Assembly (NCBI RefSeq): GCF_021391395.1
Contig: NZ_CP090059.1
Coordinates: forward strand, 1,225,001-1,289,000
Direction: 5' to 3'
Origin: Sphingomonas cannabina
GTDB lineage: Bacteria; Pseudomonadota; Alphaproteobacteria; Sphingomonadales; Sphingomonadaceae
Length of the DNA: 64,000 nt
The notes below the pieces were generated by a model. The model searched no databases and had not been told where the DNA came from. It saw nothing but the letters and a program-made list of their open reading frames with translations. This document shows, piece after piece, positions 1 to 8,711 of this stretch. The first letter of the stretch is position 1, and every line of letters begins with the position of its first letter. Both the position numbers and the translations under genes were made by a program.

Positions 1-1615
1 AGCTGATCGTGCCGGCGAGCGCGGCGCCGGCAGCGAGGTCGTCGGCGGTGGCGGTGCCGTCGAGATTGACCGCATAGCCGACGCTCGCCGCGAGCGCGGT
101 GCCGCCCGCGCGATGGACGGTGAACACCAGGTTCGAGACGCCGTCGTCACCCTCGACCGTGCGCGCGTCGTCGATGCGCAGGTGGCCGGTGCCGGTCGGC
201 GGCAGGAAGGTCTGGCCGGCGTTGACGCCGCCGAAGCTGTCGTCGGCGCCTTCGACCCAGGTGAAGTCGGCGGCGCTCGAGCCGGTGCCGGCGAGCTGCA
301 GCGACAGCCCGGCGCCCGGCGCCGGCTCCTCCGACACGCCGATGTCGGTGCTGGTCACGCCCGCGGCGGGCGTGCCGGCGGCGGCGGTAAAGGTGCCTTC
401 GTAGGACAGCAGCTGAATCACGGTGCCGTCGGGCGCGATCAGCGCGACGCCGTCGGCAGCACCGTTCTGCAGCCCGTTCACCGGATAGCTGAACGAGACG
501 GCGCCGAAGCCGTTGCCCTCGTCGTCGATCACCCCCGACAGAGCGGTGGTGGTGTAGCTCGGCGCGGCGTCGGGGGTGTTGCTGCCGTTGTAGAGAACCA
601 GCTTGTAGCCGCTGAGGTCGGTCCCGGCGGCACCGGCGATCTCGATCGCCTCGCCGACGTCGGTGCCCGAATTGTCGTAGTGGATCTCGTTGATGAAGAC
701 ATTGGCCGGCGTCGCGGGCGGCGCCGCGTCGTCGTTGGTGATCGTGCCCGTCGCGCTCGCGTCGCCGAGCGTCGCGCCGCCCTGCGGATTGCCGAGCGTC
801 ACGGTGAAAGTCTCGTTGCCCTCGAAGCCGGTATCGCCCCGGACGGCGATGCGCACCTCGGCGGTGGTGGCGCCGTCGGCGAAGGTGACGGTGCCGGTGG
901 TCGGGATGCCGGCGGCGAAGTCGCTCGCGTCGGCCGCGCCGACGCCGCTCCCGAGCGCCAGCGACCAGGTCGCCGAGACGGCACCCGCGCTGCCCTCCGC
1001 CCGCGTGACGGTGAAGATGATCTCGTGCGTGCCGCTGTCGCCCTCGGCCACGGTCGCGTCGGCGATGCCGAGCGTGCCGGCCGACGGCGGAACGATGCCG
1101 CCGAAGCTCTGGCCGACGTTGACCGCGCCCGGCGTGTCGTCGGCGATCAGCGACCAGCCGAAATCACTCGCCCCGGTGCCGCTGCCGGTGAGACCGATCG
1201 AGGTGCCGGCCTGCGCGCCGTCCTCGTAGACGCCCACGTTGGTGCTGGTCATGCCCGCGGCGGGACCGTCTGCGGCGGTGAAGCTGCCTTCCCAGCTCAG
1301 GAACTGCACCACTGCGCCGCTCGCGTCGACCAGCGCGACGCCGTCGGGCTCCCCCGCGGCGCCGCTGCCGCCGTTCTGGATGCCGTTGGCCGGGTAGGCG
1401 ATGCGGATCGCGCCGAAGCCGTTCTGCTGGTCGGCGATGGTGCCGCTCAGCGTGACCGTGTTGTAGGCGGTGCGCTGCGAGGGATTGCCGTTGTAGAGGA
1501 CGAGCTTCCAACCGGTCAGGTCGGTGCCGGCGACGCCGGCGATCTCGACGAACTCCCCGGCGTCGGTGCCGGCGCTGTCATAATGGATTTCGTTGATGAA
1601 CGCGTTGGCTGGCAT
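1..1615 (-). CDS. Lamin-tail / Calx-beta repeat protein, probably secreted (partial)
   Basis: The reading frame is open to the left edge, so the C-terminus is missing. It starts at an ATG preceded by a strong GGGGGAGGAA ribosome site. The protein begins MPANAFINEIHYDSAG, a lamin-tail domain (LTD) opening, and a second LTD copy begins FINEIHYDNSGTDVGE roughly 300 residues later; after each comes a Calx-beta-like segment (TVAEGDSGTHEIIFTVTR and TVEGDDGVSNLVFTVHR). There is no N-terminal signal peptide, which with this architecture suggests type I export through a C-terminal RTX tail that lies outside the window (inference). In related bacteria such N-termini are found on large extracellular nucleases or phosphoesterases, but no catalytic domain is visible here. 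The gene is divergent from the exported protein and metalloprotease to its right. Confidence 0.8.
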   Translation of the reverse strand, partial: MPANAFINEIHYDSAGTDAGEFVEIAGVAGTDLTGWKLVLYNGNPSQRTAYNTVTLSGTIADQQNGFGAIRIAYPANGIQNGGSGAAGEPDGVALVDASGAVVQFLSWEGSFTAADGPAAGMTSTNVGVYEDGAQAGTSIGLTGSGTGASDFGWSLIADDTPGAVNVGQSFGGIVPPSAGTLGIADATVAEGDSGTHEIIFTVTRAEGSAGAVSATWSLALGSGVGAADASDFAAGIPTTGTVTFADGATTAEVRIAVRGDTGFEGNETFTVTLGNPQGGATLGDASATGTITNDDAAPPATPANVFINEIHYDNSGTDVGEAIEIAGAAGTDLSGYKLVLYNGSNTPDAAPSYTTTALSGVIDDEGNGFGAVSFSYPVNGLQNGAADGVALIAPDGTVIQLLSYEGTFTAAAGTPAAGVTSTDIGVSEEPAPGAGLSLQLAGTGSSAADFTWVEGADDSFGGVNAGQTFLPPTGTGHLRIDDARTVEGDDGVSNLVFTVHRAGGTALAASVGYAVNLDGTATADDLAAGAALAGTIS

Positions 1616-1998
1616 CGAAATTCCTCCCCCTCAGGAATGCTGCGAACCGCTCGGGCCTTCGGCGAGCGTACCGGTGATCCGCCGTCGCTAGGTCCGGTCT
1701 ATGACAAGGATATTGCGCCCCTCGCTTGTCGAGCAGGCATGACGATGCATCGCGAGGCGACCGGCGAGAAGGGTTCCAAGGCAGAGGGTGCGAACGGCTG
1801 GTCGCTCGAATCGGGCTGCTCGTCGCCTGTCACCGGTGGACATGGCATAGCCGACCGATAACCGATTGTTCCAACGACGTTTGTTGCCGCAGTGCGGCAT
1901 CAAATCCGGCTTGACCGCGGTTGCCGGCGAGCCCTAGCTTCCGATCCTGTCTTTCCAGCCGCCCCCATTTCGGGCCGGCCAATGGAGCGGGTTATGCG
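1616..1998. promoter_or_regulatory. Divergent intergenic region
   Basis: About 380 bases separate two divergent genes. I see no convincing short gene. A weak sigma70-like pair for the rightward gene is TTGACC at 1911-1916 followed about 18 bases later by TAGCTT. The 17-bp box found upstream of the T3SS cargo genes is absent. Confidence 0.3.
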
Positions 1999-2505
1999 AT
2001 GGGGGTGCGCGGAATCCCGGGTCGCCTTCTGGTCGGGTCGATCGCATTGATCGGCGCGGCTCCGGCTGAGGCGCATCCGGCGCAGCGCGAGCCGACCACG
2101 CCGCCGCTTTCCGCGCAGGGCATCGCCAGCGTCCGCATCCTCTGCCTCGTCGAACCGCAGGACGGCAACGCGCGCGCTCTCGGTGCGAAGCTTTGCGAGC
2201 AGGTCCGCGACGTCGCGGCGCGCGGGGCGCCGGTTCCGGTCTCGACCGTCGGGTTCGGCGATCCGGCCGTGCTCGACCGTTCGACCCTCACCATCCTGGT
2301 CCACGCCGCCGTGCAGCGCGTCGGCGGCGCGCCGCTGCTGCTGCTCGGCATCCAGCCCTATCGCAGCGCTACCGAAGCGACCCTGTTGTTCGGGCCGCCG
2401 CCGGTGGCGATCCCGTTTGCCGGCGGCGACCCCGCCGCGCCTGAAATCCGCGCCGCCATCGACGGCGCACTCCGACAAAGCCTGCCGTGGCGGAGTCCGG
2501 ACTGA
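1999..2505 (+). CDS. Small exported protein of unknown function
   Basis: This 168-residue protein starts at MGVRGIPGRLL and has a clear Sec signal peptide (hydrophobic LLVGSIALIGAAP, likely cut near AEA-H). An upstream in-frame ATG at 1921 would bury that signal, so I prefer 1999. The mature part has two cysteines (SVRILCLVEP and AKLCEQV) that could pair in the periplasm, and an acidic C-terminal helix. I do not recognise the family. It ends 32 bases before the metalloprotease start, so the two are probably cotranscribed. A periplasmic partner of the protease is possible because serralysin operons often carry an inhibitor, but no resemblance to the known Inh family is visible. Confidence 0.65.
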   Translation: MGVRGIPGRLLVGSIALIGAAPAEAHPAQREPTTPPLSAQGIASVRILCLVEPQDGNARALGAKLCEQVRDVAARGAPVPVSTVGFGDPAVLDRSTLTILVHAAVQRVGGAPLLLLGIQPYRSATEATLLFGPPPVAIPFAGGDPAAPEIRAAIDGALRQSLPWRSPD

Positions 2506-2537
2506 CAGATCACCAACGGCCAACAGAGGGGAGTCCA

Positions 2538-4901
2538 ATGGCCAAGGTCAACGCGAAGGCGATCAGCGTGCAGCAGGGTTCGAGCGACCATCTCGAGCCA
2601 TATCGCGACACCGACCTGCCGGTGGTGGATGTCGGCGACACGATCGCCCTCTACGGCAACGTCGACGGCCAGGGCGGCAGCATTTCGGGCAAGCCGGTGT
2701 GGTCGCTCGACCAGATCATCGCCAACCTCAACCGCACCTCCTACCCCGGCACCGGCATCGACAGCCCGCACTGGACCACCGACGAGGACAGCTTCGGCGC
2801 CCGCCCGCGCAGCGGCGACGCGACGGTGCTCACCTTCGGCTTCCACACCGCGGAGACGATGTTCGCGGAGCCCTATGTCTATGAGGAGAACGGGCAGCTC
2901 TACGGCACCGTCGAATATTTCGGCTTCCAGGAATTCTCCGAGGCGCAGAAGGAGGCGGCGCGTGAGGCGATCGGGCTGTGGGACGACCTGGTCTCGGTCC
3001 GCTTCGAGGAGACGACGGCGGACAAGGCCGACATCACATACGGCAACTACACCAACCAGCCCGGCACCCAGGCCTATGCCTATCTGCCGTACAACTACAG
3101 CGCGCCCGACACGCTCGCGGCCGGCGATGTGTGGGTGAACGGCCTCCAGGCGAGCAACCTGCAGCTCGACTATGGCTATTACGGCATGCAGACGCTGGTG
3201 CACGAGACGGGACACACGCTCGGCCTGCAGCATCCGGGCGCCTATAACGCCGCGCCGGGCCTCTCGATCACCTACCCGAACAACGCCGAATATTATCAGG
3301 ACTCGCGGCAATATACCGTCATGTCCTATTTCAATTCGGAGTTCACCGGAGCCGGGCACATCGACTGGAACCGGCTGAACTGGGTCTATTCGGCGACCCC
3401 GCTGATCCATGACATCGCCACGATCCAGGCGATGTACGGCGCCGACATGACCACGCGTGCCGGCAACACCGTCTACGGCTTCAACAGCACCGCCGACCGC
3501 GATGTCTATGATTTCACCGTCAATACCATGCCGGTGCTGGCGATCTGGGACGGCGGCGGCAACGACACGTTCGACTTCTCCGGCTGGGACAGCAACTCGG
3601 TCATCAACCTCAATCCCGGCCAGTTCAGCAGCGGTGGCGGCAGCGGCGTCGTGCCGCTCGAGGTGCTCAAGGCGCGCGGGCTGCTGCCGGCGAGCTACAC
3701 CGAGGAACAGTATCTGGCGCTGCGCACCCGCTACAATGCGGTCGACGGGATGCTGCACGACAATATCTCGATCGCCTATGGCGCGTGGATCGAGAATGCG
3801 GTCGGCGGCGGCGGGGACGACTATATCGTCGCCAATGCCGTCGCCAACGTGCTGACCGGCAACGGCGGGATCGACACCGTCAGCTATTATCAGGCGGCCG
3901 CCGGCGTGACGCTGTCGGCGGCGGCGATGCGCGGCCTCTCGGGCGACGCGGCCGGCGACCGCTATGTCGGGATCGAGCATTTCGAGGGGAGCGGCTTCAA
4001 CGACACCCTCCTCGGCGGCACCGCGAACGACTGGCTGTCGGGGCTGGCCGGCAACGACCGTATCGACGGCGGCAACGGCCGCGACACTTTGTTCGGCGGC
4101 GACGGCAACGACACCCTCGACGGCGGCAACGACAACGACACCCTCGACGGCGGTGCCGGCAACGACACGCTGCGCGGCGGCAACGGCGCCGACACGCTGA
4201 GCGGCTGGGACGGCAACGATACGCTCGAGGGCGGCAACGACAACGACACGCTCGACGGCGGCACCGGGGACGACGTGCTGATCGGCGGGAACGGCCGTGA
4301 CGTCCTGATCGGCGGCGCGGGCGTCGACGTCCTCGACGGCGGCAACGACGACGACACGCTCGACGGCGGCGCGGACGATGACACGCTGCACGGCGGCAAC
4401 GGCCGCGACGTGCTGAGCGGCGGCGACGGCAACGACGTCCTCAGCGGAGGAAGCGACGCCGACACCATCACCGGCGGCCTCGGCAACGACGCGCTGGCGG
4501 GCGGCAACGGCAGCGACATCCTGATCGGCAGCGACGGCGACGACCGGCTCGACGGCGGCAGCGACAACGACCGGCTGTTCGGCGGTGCAGGCGACGATAT
4601 CCTGACCGGCGGCAGCGGCAACGACGTCTTCGTCTTCGCCGATCTCGGCGGGACCGATTCGATCACCGACTTCCGGCGCGGCGACCGCATCGACCTGATC
4701 GCGATCGACGCCGTCGCCGGCGGCGGCGACGACGCCTTCCACTGGATCGCGTCGCAGGCGTTCAGCGGCACCGCGGGGGAGCTGCGCGCCTATAATGACG
4801 GAGGGTCCTTTACCCTCGCGGGTGATGTCGACGGCGACGGGGTCGCCGACTTCATTATTCACTCGAATGCGTGGATCACCCAGGCCGACGTCCTGTTTTG
4901 A
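2538..4901 (+). CDS. RTX metalloprotease, serralysin-like (peptidase M10)
   Basis: This 787-residue extracellular zinc endopeptidase starts at MAKVNAKAIS after GAGGGGAG. The zinc motif HETGHTLGLQH is at residues 222-232 (ligands H222, H226, H232, catalytic E223), and the Met-turn VMSYF is near residue 262, both as in serralysins. From about residue 490 to 695 the protein is a run of GGxGxDxLx nonapeptides, the calcium-binding RTX parallel beta-roll. It ends with a hydrophobic-acidic tail typical of type I secretion signals, and there is no N-terminal signal peptide. Export would use an ABC/MFP/TolC system not present in the window. It is longer than the usual roughly 480-residue serralysins, mostly through extra RTX repeats. 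Confidence 0.93.
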   Translation: MAKVNAKAISVQQGSSDHLEPYRDTDLPVVDVGDTIALYGNVDGQGGSISGKPVWSLDQIIANLNRTSYPGTGIDSPHWTTDEDSFGARPRSGDATVLTFGFHTAETMFAEPYVYEENGQLYGTVEYFGFQEFSEAQKEAAREAIGLWDDLVSVRFEETTADKADITYGNYTNQPGTQAYAYLPYNYSAPDTLAAGDVWVNGLQASNLQLDYGYYGMQTLVHETGHTLGLQHPGAYNAAPGLSITYPNNAEYYQDSRQYTVMSYFNSEFTGAGHIDWNRLNWVYSATPLIHDIATIQAMYGADMTTRAGNTVYGFNSTADRDVYDFTVNTMPVLAIWDGGGNDTFDFSGWDSNSVINLNPGQFSSGGGSGVVPLEVLKARGLLPASYTEEQYLALRTRYNAVDGMLHDNISIAYGAWIENAVGGGGDDYIVANAVANVLTGNGGIDTVSYYQAAAGVTLSAAAMRGLSGDAAGDRYVGIEHFEGSGFNDTLLGGTANDWLSGLAGNDRIDGGNGRDTLFGGDGNDTLDGGNDNDTLDGGAGNDTLRGGNGADTLSGWDGNDTLEGGNDNDTLDGGTGDDVLIGGNGRDVLIGGAGVDVLDGGNDDDTLDGGADDDTLHGGNGRDVLSGGDGNDVLSGGSDADTITGGLGNDALAGGNGSDILIGSDGDDRLDGGSDNDRLFGGAGDDILTGGSGNDVFVFADLGGTDSITDFRRGDRIDLIAIDAVAGGGDDAFHWIASQAFSGTAGELRAYNDGGSFTLAGDVDGDGVADFIIHSNAWITQADVLF

Positions 4902-4939
4902 GGGGCCCCAGGGTCGGATCGACATTCAAGCATGTCGCA

Positions 4940-4989
4940 CGGCTAGGCCTAAGCCCTTCCCCTGAAAAAGAGGGGGTTAGGCCTAGCCG
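4940..4989. terminator. Bidirectional terminator hairpin
   Basis: GGCTAGGCCTAA at 4941-4952 pairs exactly with TTAGGCCTAGCC at 4977-4988. An inner CCCCT/AGGGG stem encloses a GAAAAAG loop. It lies between the convergent stops of the metalloprotease (4901) and the immunity-like gene (5000), so it can end transcription from both sides. Confidence 0.75.
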
Positions 4990-4999
4990 CCCTAACGGC

Positions 5000-5389
5000 T
5001 CAGGGCTTGAGCTTCTCGACCATCTCGGCGTGGTTGGCCGGCGTCACCACCCAGTCGCCGGCGTCGTCGTAATCGAACTTGATCGTGACCTTGGGGCCGG
5101 GCCGGGTGAGCTGGACCAGGCAGCGCGTCCAGCGGTGACCGCCGGCCGCCATGGTATCGGCGAGCTCGACCGCACGATCGATCACGTCGAAATCGTCGGG
5201 CGTCTCCGCTTCCCAGTCATTGTCGGGAAGATAGACGAAGCCGTACATCCGCTTGCGCTGGGCGACCTCGATCACCAGCGCGATCCCCGACCAGTCGCGG
5301 CCGGCATAATTGCGGTCGGCGACGATCTTCTGCCCGATCTCATTGACCAGCGCATCGGCGCGTGCCTGATCGAATGCCACGCTGCTCAT
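5000..5389 (-). CDS. Putative immunity protein, YezG/DUF600-like
   Basis: A small acidic cytosolic protein of 129 residues from the ATG at 5389, which has GGAG nine bases upstream. A GTG at 5431 overlapping the toxin stop (GTGA) is the alternative start, giving 143 residues. The C-terminal part, with W-x-R-C-L-V-Q-L followed by KVTIKFDYDD and a W, resembles the pattern of DUF600/YezG proteins, which protect Bacillus against the nuclease toxin YeeF. It directly follows a gene encoding an Endonuclea_NS_2-like toxin, the same pairing. The toxin-immunity role is inferred from position and family likeness; the family match is by eye and moderate. Confidence 0.65.
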   Translation of the reverse strand: MSSVAFDQARADALVNEIGQKIVADRNYAGRDWSGIALVIEVAQRKRMYGFVYLPDNDWEAETPDDFDVIDRAVELADTMAAGGHRWTRCLVQLTRPGPKVTIKFDYDDAGDWVVTPANHAEMVEKLKP

Positions 5390-5427
5390 CGCCACCATCT
5401 CCACGGGCGCCGCAGGAGGGGCGCCGA

Positions 5428-6645
5428 TCACTTGCCGAGCATCTTGCGGATGTCCGCCGTCGAGACGCGGTCGAACGTCTGCCCTGCCGCATTATCGAAC
5501 AGTTCGCTGTTCTTGAAGACCCGTTTGCCGGCCTCGTTGAACACCTCGTAGACCACGCCGACCTGCGCCGGCCGGTCGGCGGTGCCGCCCTTCAGCGCGA
5601 CGTTGACCTTCACCGTGGCGCCGGCCTCGATCCAGGCGGCCCACTCGTTCTCCATCGTCTTATAGGCGGAGCGGTTGAAGTTGAAGTTCTGCGGGAACAT
5701 GTTCCGCTCGCCCTGGTCGGGCATGAAGCGGTGGCCGATGATGTGGCCGGCATCGTCGTCGTCGAGCCCGCGCTCGCGCACGCGGTCCTGCGCGGAGAGC
5801 TCGTCGCTGCTGCGCTTGGTGCCGGTGGGCTGGACCTCCGACAGCGTCGCGGAGGCCGAGGTGGGGCGGCCGTTGGCGTCGATCGTCCAGGTGACCTCGT
5901 TCCTGCCGACGTGCGCCGTGTGGACGCCGGCAGCGGCGACATCGTCGACCTTCTTCGCCGCCGGCGAATAGAGCTCGTCGATCTGGCGCTTCATGCTCGA
6001 CAGCGTGTCGCGCGCCGATTGCGGCAGCCGGTCGAGGATCGCGTTCGGCGCCGCGCCGATCGCGTCGGAGATCTTGCCGAGCGCCGGCCGGATCGCCTGG
6101 GCGAAGGCGCTGTCGGTCCTGGCGATCTCGACGGCGTTCACCACCGTCTTGCCCCAATGACCGAGCTTGCCGAGCTTGGCGGCGTCGCCGAGGTAGGGGA
6201 TCATGCTGACCGCCGAGATGCCGGCGCCCAGCCAGTCGCCGCGGAACAGCGAGATGATGCCGTTGGCGCCGTCGGAGATCGGCGTCGGATCGAACAGGCC
6301 GGCGACGTCGAGCCCCATCTGGGTGAGGTCGAGCGCCAGCTCCTTCTGCGCTGGGGTGAGGCCGGCGGGCGCGGTGCCGCCGGCGCGCTGCTGCGTGGAA
6401 ATGGCGTCGGGCAGCAAGCGGTCGAGCTCGCCCTGCTGCACCGGCGACAGATCCTTGCGCGCCGCCTCGATCGCGTCGGCGGCGCCCCTGGGATCACGCA
6501 GCGAGAGCTCGGCCAGGTCCCTGGTCAGGCCCTCGACGTCGACGCCCTTGCCCGTCCTGTTCGCGACGACCAGCGCCTCGCCGAGGCCGGTGGTGTTGCT
6601 CAGGGCCTTCGTCGCGTCGGTGACGCCGTTCACTCCGCCGACCAT
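5428..6645 (-). CDS. Polymorphic-toxin-like protein with DNA/RNA non-specific endonuclease domain
   Basis: 405 residues, ATG preceded by GAGGGTGAG, no signal peptide. Residues about 130-200 (DPTPISDGANGIISLF... then AVSMIPYLGDAAKLGKLG) match the glycine/alanine-rich pre-toxin region seen ahead of many polymorphic toxin domains. The last 150 residues are an Endonuclea_NS_2-type nuclease: DDDDAGHIIGHRF holds the catalytic His, followed by NMFPQNFNFNRSAYKTMENE with the metal-binding Asn pattern. The expected action is cutting DNA or RNA in a target cell. The gene lies between a DUF1521 protein and a YezG-like gene on the same strand with short gaps, so all three probably share the promoter that carries the tandem box at 7636-7674. 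Delivery by the neighbouring T3SS is an inference. Confidence 0.82.
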   Translation of the reverse strand: MVGGVNGVTDATKALSNTTGLGEALVVANRTGKGVDVEGLTRDLAELSLRDPRGAADAIEAARKDLSPVQQGELDRLLPDAISTQQRAGGTAPAGLTPAQKELALDLTQMGLDVAGLFDPTPISDGANGIISLFRGDWLGAGISAVSMIPYLGDAAKLGKLGHWGKTVVNAVEIARTDSAFAQAIRPALGKISDAIGAAPNAILDRLPQSARDTLSSMKRQIDELYSPAAKKVDDVAAAGVHTAHVGRNEVTWTIDANGRPTSASATLSEVQPTGTKRSSDELSAQDRVRERGLDDDDAGHIIGHRFMPDQGERNMFPQNFNFNRSAYKTMENEWAAWIEAGATVKVNVALKGGTADRPAQVGVVYEVFNEAGKRVFKNSELFDNAAGQTFDRVSTADIRKMLGK

Positions 6646-6684
6646 TGTCTCACCCTCGCTTGCGTGTCCCGGGAGCCGTGCCGA

Positions 6685-7557
6685 TCAGACGAGAAGGATC
6701 GGGCGATAGGCGGCGCTCGCGCTCGCCTCGGCCGAGCCGCTCATCCCGGACTGATAGCCGGCCGCGAAGGCGCCGAAGAGCAGGAAGGATTCGATCATCT
6801 GGCTGGCTTCGGCCAGGCTCGGCATCTGGCTGCCGGGGCCGTAGATCTGGCCGGGCTTGGTGAGGTTGGCGTCCGCCTGGGTGACTTTCGTGCCGAGCTC
6901 GGTCTGCCAACCGCCCGCCGCCTCATGCACGGTGAAGCCGTCGCGGGTCGCCGCATCGAGCGCGTAGCCGTTGGTCGAGACGTTGACCGAGAGGTCGCCG
7001 AGCTGGTTCTGGCTGATGCCGTCGATCACCACCGCATTGTCGCCCTTGGTCACCACCACCTGGCTGGCGAGATATTCGTTGGGGTTCTTGGCATAGGGCT
7101 CGGTGTTGATCGTGATCTTGGTGCCGTTGTCGAGCTGGAAGGTGGTGGTGCCGTAGAAGTCGAACTGGCGCTTGCCGTTCACGTCGACGTGCGGGTCGCC
7201 CCAGATCTTGGTGCTCTCGCCGGTCTTTTCGTTGAAGATCGTCATCTGGCTGTTGCGCTCGTCGATCTCGAGGCGATAGCCATCGCCAAGGTCGACCTTG
7301 GCCGTGCTCTGGCCGGTGAGCTGGGCGGTGAAGCCGCCGCTCGGCTGCAGCGCCCCGAGGTCGGTCGAACCCTGGGCGAGCATCCCGAACTGGATCGCGA
7401 AAGCCGACGGCAGCGATGCGAAGGCGAGCGGGCCCGCGTTCAGCGGCCGGAAATAGCTGCCCATCACACCGGCGGCGAGGATCAGGCCTGCGCCGTTCAC
7501 CGCGGTGTTGAAATTGGCGGCGAGCTGGGCGCTCTGGCCCGGGTTGATCGTCGTCAT
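6685..7557 (-). CDS. DUF1521 protein with intact GDPHVD self-cleavage motif; candidate T3SS effector
   Basis: 290 residues starting MTTINPGQSAQ after GGAGGACAGGG; a longer frame to 7617 lacks a good ribosome site. The centre is a DUF1521 domain: GDGYRLEIDERN, then KIWGDPHVDVNGKRQFDFYG and TTTFQLDNGTKITINTE. DUF1521 is the metal-ion-inducible autocleavage domain of Bradyrhizobium NopE1, a type III effector that cuts itself between D and P in GDPHVD (family knowledge). Here that bond would be D121-P122. There is no signal peptide, and the first 80 residues are alanine/glycine rich as in secreted T3SS cargo. It is first in a leftward set with the nuclease toxin and its immunity-like gene. Confidence 0.85.
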   Translation of the reverse strand: MTTINPGQSAQLAANFNTAVNGAGLILAAGVMGSYFRPLNAGPLAFASLPSAFAIQFGMLAQGSTDLGALQPSGGFTAQLTGQSTAKVDLGDGYRLEIDERNSQMTIFNEKTGESTKIWGDPHVDVNGKRQFDFYGTTTFQLDNGTKITINTEPYAKNPNEYLASQVVVTKGDNAVVIDGISQNQLGDLSVNVSTNGYALDAATRDGFTVHEAAGGWQTELGTKVTQADANLTKPGQIYGPGSQMPSLAEASQMIESFLLFGAFAAGYQSGMSGSAEASASAAYRPILLV

Positions 7558-7635
7558 GCCCTGTCCTCCATCTCCATGGGCCAAAGGCGGCCCGCCCGAT
7601 GATCGAGGAAGTGACACAGCCCGTCGCGACGGACA

Positions 7636-7674
7636 CTCAACGTATCGCTTAGATCGCCTAAACGAATCGTCTAG
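7636..7674. promoter_or_regulatory. Tandem 17-bp box pair (candidate T3SS cargo operator)
   Basis: CTCAACGTATCGCTTAG (7636-7652) and CTAAACGAATCGTCTAG (7658-7674) are near-palindromes whose starts are 22 bp apart. They sit midway between the divergent starts of the DUF1521 gene (7557) and the lipase gene (7745). The same box recurs at 10983, 13130, 30823/30845 and 32906/32928. The binding protein is unknown. Confidence 0.75.
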
Positions 7675-7744
7675 GGACAGACAGCCGGGCGAATGGCATC
7701 AGGACGCATAAGCTCGCGCGATCTGCGGGCGCCCGAGGAGCCAG

Positions 7745-8680
7745 ATGACCGACCCTGCCGGCAACATCGCGCGTACCCCCAGCCTCGCCACGACGCAGGC
7801 GGTCGCGGCGCGGCTGCGCGAGGCGGCGAGCAGCGAGTTCCAGGCGCAGCATGTCGTCCCGGCGCGCGAGGGGCTGGTCTATCAGCAGCCGCAGCCGCCG
7901 ATCCAGTTCGACCAGGTCGCGCCCGTGCCGCAGGGCATCGGCGGCGTAGGGGCGCCGGCGCCGCGCGAGCTCGCGCTGATGGCGGCCGACGTCTACAACG
8001 ATGTCGCCAGCCCGCCGCCCGGCTATCGCGTCGCGAACGACGCCGATCTCGCCCGGCTCGGGCTCAGGACGCAGGATCTGTCCTCGCCGCAAAGCTCGTT
8101 CCGTGCCCGCGTCTATGTGACAGGCGAGGGGGATGCGGCCGGATATGTCGTCAGCTTCCGCGGCACCACCGACGGGAGCGACTGGAAGGCGAACCTGCGT
8201 CAGGGCGTCGGGCTGCCGTCCGATCAATATGCCCATGCGCTGCTGATCGCGAAGGCGCTGGCGCGCAATCCCGACGTGAACGTGACGCTGACCGGCCATT
8301 CGCTGGGCGGCGGTCTTGCCTCGGCGGCCGCCCTGGGAAGCGGGCGCGACGCCGCGACCTTCAATGCCGCAGGCCTCAGCTCGGCGACGATCCAGCAGGC
8401 CGAGCAGATCCGTACCGCCGCCGGCATCGGCCGCGCGGCGGAGATCGCGGCCTTCTACGTCAAGGGCGAGGTGCTCTCGGCGGTGCAGGACGGCGGCGAC
8501 CGCGTGGTCGGGGCGATCTTCGGCGGCGTGATCGGCGGCGTCCTGGCCGACGCACCGGAGGCCTATGGCGCGCGCCACCCGCTCGACGCGGTACGGCCGG
8601 CGGGGACGCATTGGTATCAGGACAATCCGGTCGCGCGCCACGGCATGGACTGGGTGCTGAGCAGCCTGCCGGCCAATTGA
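7745..8680 (+). CDS. Class 3-like lipase/phospholipase, candidate secreted toxin
   Basis: 311 residues, ATG after GAGGAGCCAG. The alpha/beta-hydrolase nucleophile elbow GHSLGGG puts the catalytic serine at S186; VVSFRGTTDGSDWKANL at about 135-151 is the oxyanion-side strand typical of lipase_3 proteins. Asp and His of the triad are not certain; RHPLDAV and the C-terminal RHGMDW are possible histidine regions. The first 70 residues are polar and proline/glutamine rich with no signal peptide, as in type III or VI lipase effectors. It shares the tandem box region with the DUF1521-toxin operon on the other strand and is followed 31 bases later by an ankyrin lipoprotein. Substrate is not known; attack on membrane phospholipids is inferred from the pairing. 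Confidence 0.82.
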   Translation: MTDPAGNIARTPSLATTQAVAARLREAASSEFQAQHVVPAREGLVYQQPQPPIQFDQVAPVPQGIGGVGAPAPRELALMAADVYNDVASPPPGYRVANDADLARLGLRTQDLSSPQSSFRARVYVTGEGDAAGYVVSFRGTTDGSDWKANLRQGVGLPSDQYAHALLIAKALARNPDVNVTLTGHSLGGGLASAAALGSGRDAATFNAAGLSSATIQQAEQIRTAAGIGRAAEIAAFYVKGEVLSAVQDGGDRVVGAIFGGVIGGVLADAPEAYGARHPLDAVRPAGTHWYQDNPVARHGMDWVLSSLPAN

Positions 8681-8711
8681 TCGTTCTCCCGCCTCCGGGC
8701 TACAGCAGGGC

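Noticed and set aside
4000..4630. Short direct repeats resembling a repeat array
   Set aside because: They encode GGxGxDxLx nonapeptides; spacing is codon-based and there are no unique spacers, so not CRISPR.
2358..4925. Very long minus-strand frame opposite the metalloprotease
   Set aside because: It is the antisense of GC-rich RTX repeats; the translation is repetitive valine/alanine sequence with no domain, whereas the plus strand has the zinc motif.
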